A stretch of 16,709 nucleotides of DNA from Physocladia obscura (taxonomy: Eukaryota > Chytridiomycota > Chytridiomycetes > Chytridiales > Chytriomycetaceae): positions 1 through 16,709 of the forward strand of contig JADGJH010000565.1 of NCBI GenBank assembly GCA_027596945.1, given 5' to 3'. The first letter of the stretch is position 1. Every line of letters begins with the position of its first letter. Positions 10,381 to 16,709 of the stretch are shown in pieces. The notes beneath the pieces were generated by a model. It searched no databases. It saw only the letters and a program-made list of their open reading frames with translations, and was not told the DNA's origin. The translations under genes and the position numbers were made by a program.

Positions 10381-11058
10381 TTACAAGTTAATTGAGTATT
10401 TTTTCAATGCCATTTTGACTTCGCTTTGAATGATCGCATCACGGCAAGAAACATCAACTGACTCATAGCTGAATCTGTGAATCACGGCATTTTCTTCAGT
10501 ATCAATATACTCCGGCTCAAGGAAAGTACTTTCAATCATAACCTGAGCCAGAGCCTGGGTTTGAACAATACTGCTTTCAGAAATTGGGTTTGCGTTCACA
10601 GCAACAACATCGAAAGAGTATTTTCTAGAAGCTGTTCTCAGCTCACTTTCGAGGAGCGCTAGCCGGTATTTTTCATCAATCGATTCATAACTGAATCTTT
10701 GTTCGTGGTGTGGCTGAGAAGTTTCGTGTACCCTCGTATCAACGAGAATATTTAATTCTGCAGCGACGGCAATAATCACATTCTCGGAAACAGTTTGTGC
10801 TGGAAGATCTATTCTTGCAGCCTTCTCAAGATTCTGATTGATTTGCGGAACATCAACTGTTGCAGCCGATTCATCATAAAATACGACTGGCGCATCGTTT
10901 TCAGTTTTTGCGATTTGCAAAATCTTTGCAGGACTGCTTTCCACAGAAATCGCCAAAGTCGAAGCTTTTCGTTTAAGGCTGATTTTCGCCAAGGCAGTTT
11001 TCGTTTTGGATTTGATGTTTTCGAGAGACGATTTAAACTTAAGCGTGAGCTGATTCAT
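10381..11058 (-). CDS. Unrecognised protein with a duplicated RFSYES motif
   Basis: No family recognised. The chosen start (11058) is an ATG in a strong context (AACCAAAATG), giving 225 aa. The frame stays open upstream to 11193 but without an ATG, so an upstream exon adding a Pro/Gln/Ser-rich stretch is possible. Visible: a basic N-terminal region (Lys-rich, about 4-34), a middle section without clear features, then two copies of a motif, RFSYES(I/V)D..(Y/C)R.A(L/I)(L/I).SE(L/V)..A.(R/K)KYS, at about residues 121-148 and 195-222, the second ending three residues before the stop. Each copy looks like a short amphipathic helix. No signal peptide or membrane span is seen with this start. It lies on the same strand as the ATPase and just upstream of it; nothing links their functions. 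Confidence 0.7.
   Translation of the reverse strand: MNQLTLKFKSSLENIKSKTKTALAKISLKRKASTLAISVESSPAKILQIAKTENDAPVVFYDESAATVDVPQINQNLEKAARIDLPAQTVSENVIIAVAAELNILVDTRVHETSQPHHEQRFSYESIDEKYRLALLESELRTASRKYSFDVVAVNANPISESSIVQTQALAQVMIESTFLEPEYIDTEENAVIHRFSYESVDVSCRDAIIQSEVKMALKKYSINL
10393..10476 (-). repeat. Motif copy 2 (coding repeat)
   Basis: Encodes residues 195-222, RFSYESVD through KKYS. It pairs with copy 1 at 10615-10698. The start of the unit is also similar at DNA level (actcatagctgaatctgtg against attcataactgaatctttg, 16 of 19 matching). Confidence 0.75.
10615..10698 (-). repeat. Motif copy 1 (coding repeat)
   Basis: Encodes residues 121-148, RFSYESID through RKYS. The spacing to copy 2 is 74 residues; the sequence between them is not repeated. 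Confidence 0.75.
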
Positions 11059-11811
11059 TTTGGTTGCTCGAGATCCTGATGTCTGCGACGACGGCGGCGG
11101 CTGTGGCTGTACTGATGTTTCAATAATTGTTTCTTTCACGATTGACAATTCGAAACAAATCAATAAAAAAAAAAATAACAAAAGCTTTTTCAACTGATTT
11201 TCTAAATTTCTTAATTACTATATTTATTTCAAACAAGCTAGTAGATATAATATTGTCAAGAGGCTGCTGTTCCTGTGGCGAGGGATTCGAAGAACTATAA
11301 GCAGCAAGAGAGTACGGGATCGAAGATGGCGTGCCACTGCGTTGCGCTTGAGCAAAAAAGTAAATGATTTTCCGAATGTTTCTAATTGACACAATTGACC
11401 AAACAAACCGTGCAAATAACTTTCGCTGTTGAGTATTACAAGAAAGCGGTCGTTTATTATAATGATCAAAATGCCAAAAGGATTTTATACCTTTCAAGTT
11501 TGGCAAGAAAGCAGCACTCGACAAAAATGAAAAAAATGAAAAATGTCAATCAAGTAAAATCCTCCAATTACTTCATACTAAATCTCTTACTTATTTTCCA
11601 GACAAGTCAACTAATAATGTATCAGAAATAACCACCCTCAAGCAATTCCAAAATAATTTGAAAAACTTTATAAATTTAAAAAATTTGGAGATCCGAGTTA
11701 CACAGTTCGGGACTCAGGGTTCACAATTGAAACATTTGGTCGGATATTCGCATTTGCCACAGAAAAAAATTGAAAAAATAAAATCTGTGGGCGAGGTACA
11801 ATAGTGACTGA

Positions 11812-12081
11812 ATGCTGAGCTCAGGGCGAGCCAGTGACCTTGTTTCGGAGCTAACGAATTTGGCCACTTCCGCTGCCTCCTGCCGTCAACTCGACTACAG
11901 GCGCATTGCAAACAGCGACAACAGCGACACAGAATTAGTGTTAATGTTTGAGGCTGTACGGTGCAAGTCCATACCTCAGCTACAGACCACTTCTCTAGCA
12001 ATTTATTTTTCATTACCAGAATTCTATTTTTTATTCACGTCCATGATAGCAAGGAGAGAAAGAGACCAAAAAAGAGGTTGA
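11812..12081 (+). CDS. Doubtful ORF in a G+C-rich island
   Basis: An 89-codon ATG frame. The first 55 or so residues look protein-like (mixed Ser/Leu/Asp/Glu, predicted helical); the last third is AT-driven and could be intron read-through. No family recognised. A minus-strand frame (11714-12013) also runs through the island. It could be an exon of an unresolved gene, a decayed fragment or a structured RNA. Confidence 0.25.
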   Translation: MLSSGRASDLVSELTNLATSAASCRQLDYRRIANSDNSDTELVLMFEAVRCKSIPQLQTTSLAIYFSLPEFYFLFTSMIARRERDQKRG

Positions 12082-12279
12082 GATTAAATGCCCTGGTACA
12101 GCGCTGAGTTGTTGATGCTGCTAAATTTAAAATTTGAGATTTGCCGCCTTTCCGAATCTATGCAGTTGGGCGAACCAGTATGATGGCTGATATTCAAGTG
12201 AAGTTGCGTGCAGCTGATGTGGTGATACCTGCGATGCTCTTAATTTTTTTTTGTTGACAGATCAATTTTGAAAACTGAA

Positions 12280-12372
12280 ATAAAATCAAATGAAATCAAA
12301 TCAAAATGTGGGATACTAAGAAAAAACCCCAAAACCAAACAAAATCAAACCAAATCAAACTAAATCAAATCC
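12280..12372 (+). repeat. Degenerate TCAAA-type repeat upstream of ADH
   Basis: Imperfect five-base units of the kind atcaa/accaa recur across about 90 bp just before the TATA-like site. This is low-complexity, almost pyrimidine-poor DNA, typical of nucleosome-poor promoter sequence. Confidence 0.6.
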
Positions 12373-12394
12373 AGTAAGCGGGGAAAGTGAAAAG

Positions 12395-12403
12395 TATAAA
12401 AAG
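12395..12403 (+). promoter_or_regulatory. TATA-like box of ADH
   Basis: tataaaaag lies 84 bp before the ADH ATG. If it sets transcription about 25-35 bp downstream, a 21-codon upstream ORF at 12404-12469 would be mostly excluded from the mRNA. If transcription starts earlier, that uORF would precede the main ATG in the same frame, ended by TGA nine bases before it. Confidence 0.5.
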
Positions 12404-12478
12404 ATGTCAAAATCCCAACAAATAAGATTAAAAAAAAACAAAACAAAAACAAAAAACAACCAAAGTTGAAAAAGTCAC

Positions 12479-13697
12479 ATGGTCGCTCAATTACCAGCCG
12501 GAGAAACCGTTTCTGCCCTTGGCATCAACGTTGACAAGGAAAAAACACATGTAATTGAGATTACACGTCGTGAAGTTGGTGTCAAAGATGTTCGCGTTCA
12601 AATCCAGTATTGTGGAATCTGTCATAGCGACTTGCATTTTCTTCGTCAAGAATGGGGTTCAACGAAATTGCCGGCTGTTCCAGGTAAGCTAAATTATTTA
12701 TGATAGCCGGTTTTCTCAGTTAAATTTTAATTTTTTTATTTCTTATATCCCATCTATATAGGACATGAAATTGTCGGAATCGTAACTAATATCGGTTCCG
12801 AAGTTTCCAAATATAAAATTGGTGACACTGTTGGTGTTGGTTGTTTTGTTGACTCGTGCCGTACTTGTGACTATTGTTCTCAGGACTCAGTGCCATACTG
12901 TAAAGAAGGAGCAACAGCAACTTATGGATCCGATATTAACGACACTGTTGGTCACACGCTTGGCGGATACTCTGAAGCTATTGTTGTTGACGAGAGTTTT
13001 GTGTTGTCAATTCCAAAGAATTTGGATTATGCAGCGGTTGCCCCGCTTTTATGTGCTGGTATTACTGTTTGGTCACCAATGAAACACTATGGCGTCAAAG
13101 CCGGGAGTCACGTCGCTATTCTTGGACTTGGTGGGCTTGGTCATATGGGTAAGAGTTTATTATTTTACAGGCTATTTTACTTACTGGGAACTTTCAATAA
13201 TAGCTGTTAAGCTTGCAGTTGCGCTAGGAGCAAAAGTCACGGTACTATCTCGTTCCTCTGGAAGAATTGAAGATGCATACAGACTCGGCGCGTCAAACGT
13301 TGTTATCACCTCTGACAAGGAAGCTTTTGCCGCTGCTGCCAACACCGTCGACTTCATTATTGATACTGTTTCTGCCGACCACGATGTGAACTCACTTACG
13401 AATCTCCTCAAGCCCGATGGAACCATAATTCTTCTGGGTGCTTCACCATCTTTGACGATTTCTCCATTTAGCTTGATTATGAAGAGAATTAAACTCGGCG
13501 GCAGTCTTGTTGGCGGTATCAAAGAGACGCAAGAACTGCTTGATTTCTGTGGAAAGCACAATATCACAAGTGATATTGAGCTTGTTGGCGTCGAGAAGAT
13601 TGAAAAAGCGTTTGAACGCATTCTGAAAAGTGATGTGAAGTTTCGTTTTGTGCTAGATATTGCTGGCACATTGAACAAGAATGTAATTGTCGAGTGA
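12479..13697 (+). CDS. Zinc-dependent NADP(H) alcohol dehydrogenase (CAD/ADH6-7 type)
   Basis: Medium-chain dehydrogenase, expected to interconvert aldehydes and alcohols in the cytosol with NADP(H). Exons 12479..12683, 12762..13148, 13204..13697; the introns (78 and 55 bp; donors GTAAGC, GTAAGA) are both phase 1; the total is 1086 nt, 361 aa, normal for the family. Catalytic-zinc residues: Cys45 (in YCGICHSD), His70-Glu71 (GHE, rebuilt by the first splice) and Cys166. Structural-zinc cysteines are 101, 104, 107 and 115. The Rossmann motif GLGGLGH lies at 190-196, and the second splice gives HMAVKLA. SRSSGR after the second strand of the fold fits NADPH rather than NADH, as in yeast Adh6/Adh7 and cinnamyl-alcohol dehydrogenases. 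The physiological substrate cannot be read from the sequence. Confidence 0.96.
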
Positions 13698-13741
13698 ATT
13701 CCTCTTCCGACATATTATTGCTTATTTTTCGCTTTGGCAAA

Positions 13742-13747
13742 AATAAA
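13742..13747 (+). terminator. AATAAA poly(A) signal of ADH
   Basis: AATAAA starts 45 nt past the ADH stop codon, followed by T-rich sequence, in a position normal for a 3' end signal. Confidence 0.5.
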
Positions 13748-14106
13748 ATTCTTTTGTTTTTTAAATATAAACCGAGAGTTTTTTATAAGAAAGATGAGTA
13801 CTTTACAAAGTTGATGAATATGGGTTTAAAAACCTTGAAATTAGTTCCTGCAATATCTAATTGGGCCTCATTTTAAACAGCGGAAAATTGACCAGAGGTT
13901 GTTCCTTCGAATTTGTCTCCAGCCAGCAATCAGCATACATACCGTCAATTTTACTGTAGAATTTCATGGATTGAAAGAGCGAATATATTCTACTGAGTGA
14001 TGTCGGCGAACATGGAAGGCTTAAACCCCCGTAGGTGAAAACTAAATAAATAGAATTCAATTAGTAGAATTAAAACCACACTAATAGCATTAAATATTTT
14101 GCTATC

Positions 14107-14140
14107 TGCCCAAAGGTAGGATTTTCGTTTTATTTGGGCA
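14107..14140. repeat. 8-bp perfect inverted repeat, 18-nt loop
   Basis: tgcccaaa (14107-14114) pairs with tttgggca (14133-14140). It is a possible hairpin in either strand's transcript between two convergent genes; function unknown. Confidence 0.5.
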
Positions 14141-15113
14141 AATGAGAGCACTTTATTTTTAAGTTAGAAAGTGATTTGCTAGTATATCCAAGTATTTTTT
14201 TTAATCCAATCATGAATACAAATGAAATCCAATAAAAATGAATGCCAAATCAATTAGTGCAAATTGTGTCCGGAAAATAAAGGAGAGAAGAAATCAGAAG
14301 GCTAGAAGTTTCACCAAACTTGTCAATCGTCCGACTATTTGAAGCTTAAGTCCCCATGCGGTATGTAAGCGACAGAGCGGTGAAAGAGATTTTTTCTTTT
14401 ACATAGGTTTTAAGTATTTATTTATTTTCTGTATAGTTTTTCGTTTTATATTTTCTTTACTTTCCACTCTACGCTGGATGTTAAGAAACATGATACCAAT
14501 AATAAAATCTTTGTGTGTTTCAATGAAAACTGTCCAAGTTATTTAGAATAAAAAACATGTCTTTGTGCGTTTCTGTAAATTATAAACATCATAAAGTAAA
14601 CATAGAATTCCTTTTAACCCCTTCAATATTATACCAAGCGGTACTGTGATTTGGCATGAAGAATTTGTGGAGTCTAAAATTGTAGCAGGAAAAAGTTAGT
14701 GCAAGAATATTCCAGAGTTTGTAGTTGATATGAGATTTTGTGCCTGTGGACTTCGGGGGATATTGGTTACTCTTGCAATATTAATTTTTCGTCAACAAGC
14801 TATTTCCTTCTAATCAACGAAATAACAGTATTGAAAGCGAAAAGCTCGTGTATAAAAAAAAGATTTTAAGTTTCAAGAATCTGATGGTAACTCGAAAGTT
14901 TACCGAAATATGACTTAATTTTTGCAGCAGTTAATGTATACTTTCAGAATTACGTCTTGTGTATATTCAACAAGGAGTTAAATTTATTAACCTGTTGTTA
15001 CTATTTCACTGATTAGACTTAAATGTTCGAAACAGCTTGTTGTTCATGAAAAATTATTTGAAAATTAATTTGAAGAGTAGTATAATAAATAAAAGTGACT
15101 AATTTTTAAGTTA

Positions 15114-15119
15114 TTTATT
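15114..15119 (-). terminator. AATAAA overlapping the stop of the right-edge gene
   Basis: The stop codon TAA (15121..15119) runs into AATAAA by one base. Very early for a poly(A) signal, so it may be chance in AT-rich DNA. Another AATAAT/AATAAA-like tract follows at about 15079-15093 on the plus strand only. Confidence 0.25.
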
Positions 15120-16709
15120 TACTCGAACCGCTGATTTCCTCCAAACACTTGTTTTTGATGAATTTCTTGCACAACAATTTTCATATCAGCTACAAGTTTT
15201 GTAAGATCCTCGCGCTGACCCCTTCCAGCAACAATTTCAAATTCTACTAAATCCTCCATCCTTTTAATCCGATCCCGATTGAATTTTGCTTCTTGGCGCA
15301 CAAATACCTCAATATTTTTGATACTTTCAACAATAAAATCTAACTGAACTTGATTTTGTGGCGAAAGTGTGTGGTTATCATCGATTACCTTGTTTGATGG
15401 AAGCGTAGGCGCGGAGGATAAAATTTTTGTCCACACAGATGGCCGACGGATCCCTGTTTCGGCAATTATTGCGGATGCAAGTGGGGTTGGTTTTTGAGCG
15501 TCAATTCGATTCAAATGCGGCGAGAATGTTGTTTGTCCTGCTCGTAATGAATCTGTTTGCAAGGATTTTCTCTGTTGCGAAAGCCCAAAAACCACCGACC
15601 CAGTCGATTCTTTCACACCACCACCACCAATATTTTTTTCAACTGGTTTCACTGAAATTGAATTCTTTGAACCGCTTTTCAGGACTCCAAAGACTGCTGC
15701 TGATTGTTTTGATTTTTCGGCGTTTTCCTCGCTATTTGAGTAAGGACTTGATGAATCTACTGGCCCAGTATCAATACCGATTACACCACTTTTTTTTGGT
15801 AGTTTTTCGTGAGGGTCTGAATGTGCCAGTATTGATTTTTGCACCTGTTGATTGGCCATTTGAGAGACTGATTTTAGCTGTTGCTGTGCAATTCCCACAC
15901 CTGCATCCACCATCATTGTCGCATTTTTCTGAGCTATTACTGAAGTCGCCTTTTTTTGAACACTAACACCAATATCATTTAAATAAGCAGAACTTTTTAC
16001 TACGGCCACATTGCCTTGACCCATAATAGATACAGCTCTTCTTGTTGGTTCGGGTTCCGAGTATCCAGGAATATCATCAAAGGGAATCATCATTGATGCA
16101 TTTCGGCCAGGAACCGATACCGGTGTAGACAGCCCAAGGTGGATAAGAATAGATTCCCATGTTGATATCTGCTTTTGAGCTTGCAATCCACCGCCACCAG
16201 CAATATTAAGTTGTGATTGCTGCTGTAGATTCTTACTTCCGCCGCCACCGCTTTCAGTATTTTCTGGAACTTGTTGATGCACATACGGCGGCCTTTTCGA
16301 ATTTGGATTTTCGTGTTCGTCATGCGCATTTTCCAAAGCACGGCAAGTCATTAACGGCCACCAAGCTGTTTTCGTGACAAATTCTTGAGGCCATGTGTAC
16401 AAGATTATGCTCTTGTTGCGAAGGTTGTCATAGAATGCGTTTGACCCTGGCTCGGATTCATTTTCACGATCTTTTGTTGTTATTATGCTGGTGGTGTGAA
16501 CGCGCTTCACGTTTGAAGTTTTTTTTGACTTAAGGTCGAGGTGTAATTTTTCGGGAGGATGATTTGCTGTGATGGTGTAGCGTTGTGGAAATGGCCAGAA
16601 TAGTTCTAGATCTACCATTATGCCAGCAATTTCTAGAAGCCATGCTGCATTCATGTTTGAATGTATGTCTGCAACGTTTACCGTCATCAAGGCAATAATA
16701 ATATTCACC
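15119..16709 (-). CDS. Unrecognised low-complexity / coiled-coil protein, 5' end off window
   Basis: The frame is open to the right edge with no required ATG, so at least 529 C-terminal residues are seen and the start is outside. No family recognised. Counting from the edge: a mildly hydrophobic stretch at about 1-45 (ALMTV..., AAWLLEIAGI, LFWPF) that might include a membrane segment; a W-containing patch at about 101-123 (YTWPQEF, TAWWPLM); Gly4 runs at about 154 and 171 and again near 390, beside Gln-rich sequence; a long Ser/Gln/Lys-rich, probably disordered middle; and a C-terminal charged helix at about 453-520 with heptad-like hydrophobics, likely a coiled coil. The pattern (ordered N-part, disordered linker, coiled coil) fits a regulatory or scaffold protein, but that is a guess. 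Confidence 0.7.
   Translation of the reverse strand, partial: VNIIIALMTVNVADIHSNMNAAWLLEIAGIMVDLELFWPFPQRYTITANHPPEKLHLDLKSKKTSNVKRVHTTSIITTKDRENESEPGSNAFYDNLRNKSIILYTWPQEFVTKTAWWPLMTCRALENAHDEHENPNSKRPPYVHQQVPENTESGGGGSKNLQQQSQLNIAGGGGLQAQKQISTWESILIHLGLSTPVSVPGRNASMMIPFDDIPGYSEPEPTRRAVSIMGQGNVAVVKSSAYLNDIGVSVQKKATSVIAQKNATMMVDAGVGIAQQQLKSVSQMANQQVQKSILAHSDPHEKLPKKSGVIGIDTGPVDSSSPYSNSEENAEKSKQSAAVFGVLKSGSKNSISVKPVEKNIGGGGVKESTGSVVFGLSQQRKSLQTDSLRAGQTTFSPHLNRIDAQKPTPLASAIIAETGIRRPSVWTKILSSAPTLPSNKVIDDNHTLSPQNQVQLDFIVESIKNIEVFVRQEAKFNRDRIKRMEDLVEFEIVAGRGQREDLTKLVADMKIVVQEIHQKQVFGGNQRFE

Larger units (their letters stand above)
11059..12478. other. Divergent intergenic region
   Basis: It separates the minus-strand duplicated-motif gene from the plus-strand ADH, so both promoters should lie here. 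The minus-strand frame at 11120-11524 lacks an ATG. A relatively G+C-rich patch at about 11812-11960 carries a plus-strand ORF, listed separately. Towards the ADH the DNA turns into A-rich, TCAAA-like low-complexity sequence. Confidence 0.6.
13698..15118. other. AT-rich convergent spacer
   Basis: It lies between the 3' ends of ADH (plus) and the right-edge gene (minus). No convincing gene. A minus-strand 67-codon frame (13857-14060) has no motif. An 8-bp perfect inverted repeat at 14107-14140 is the only local structure noticed. No tRNA-like B box was found. Confidence 0.6.

Noticed and set aside
11280..11300. tRNA B-box-like TTCGAATCC on the minus strand
   Set aside because: The flanking bases cannot form a T-arm stem, and no acceptor or anticodon arms are present.
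11120..11524. Minus-strand 134-codon frame upstream of the duplicated-motif gene
   Set aside because: Its listed start is not ATG, and the splice options I tried to join it to the downstream frame had mismatched phases or introns that were too short.
13857..14060. Minus-strand 67-codon ORF with some protein-like residues
   Set aside because: No family motif, no clear splice partners and no composition contrast; insufficient support.
14508..14573. Imperfect repeat of tctttgtgtgtttc / tctttgtgcgtttc, 52 bp apart
   Set aside because: A 14-mer with one mismatch in low-complexity T/G-rich DNA; chance is likely and no further similarity extends around it.

Overview
This is a nuclear window from a fungus, most likely a zoosporic, early-diverging lineage such as Chytridiomycota. 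The ribosomal half of the ubiquitin-L40 fusion looks fungal. Genes are split by short introns (mostly 53-110 bp). Intergenic DNA is AT-rich. A Na+/K+-ATPase-like P-type pump is present, a family kept in lower fungi but not in the usual yeasts. The lineage is inferred from family knowledge only. There are no bacterial, phage, CRISPR or transposon features.

Layout, left to right. A secreted protein with three LysM modules, a 44-residue threonine linker and a DPBB-like C-terminal domain lies on the minus strand at 10-1554 and probably runs off the left edge. Ubiquitin-60S ribosomal protein L40 (minus, 1744-2130) is intronless. After a gene-poor 1.4 kb comes ribophorin I/OST1 (minus, 3503-5666), five exons that join to 636 aa. 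A 1 kb spacer holds one doubtful small membrane ORF. A P2C-type cation ATPase (minus, 6639-10259) follows, five exons that join to 1101 aa. An unrecognised 225-aa protein with a duplicated 28-residue motif (minus, 10381-11058) sits 121 bp upstream of the ATPase start. A 1.4 kb divergent spacer leads to the only confident plus-strand gene, a zinc-dependent NADP(H)-type alcohol dehydrogenase (12479-13697, three exons, 361 aa). A 1.4 kb AT-rich spacer separates it from an unrecognised low-complexity/coiled-coil protein that is open to the right edge (minus, 15119-16709).

The gene models rest on splice joins whose phases agree and whose total lengths divide by three (OST1 1911 nt, ATPase 3306 nt, ADH 1086 nt), and on the joined proteins matching family motifs across each junction. 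The genes are ordinary neighbours, not an operon: ER glycosylation, ribosome/ubiquitin supply, ion transport, redox metabolism and cell-surface carbohydrate binding. I see no convincing new multi-gene system. The points of most interest are the altered ion-site residues and an in-frame 54-nt intron in the ATPase, the LysM-Thr-DPBB architecture with a possible hidden continuation, and the duplicated motif in the unknown protein.
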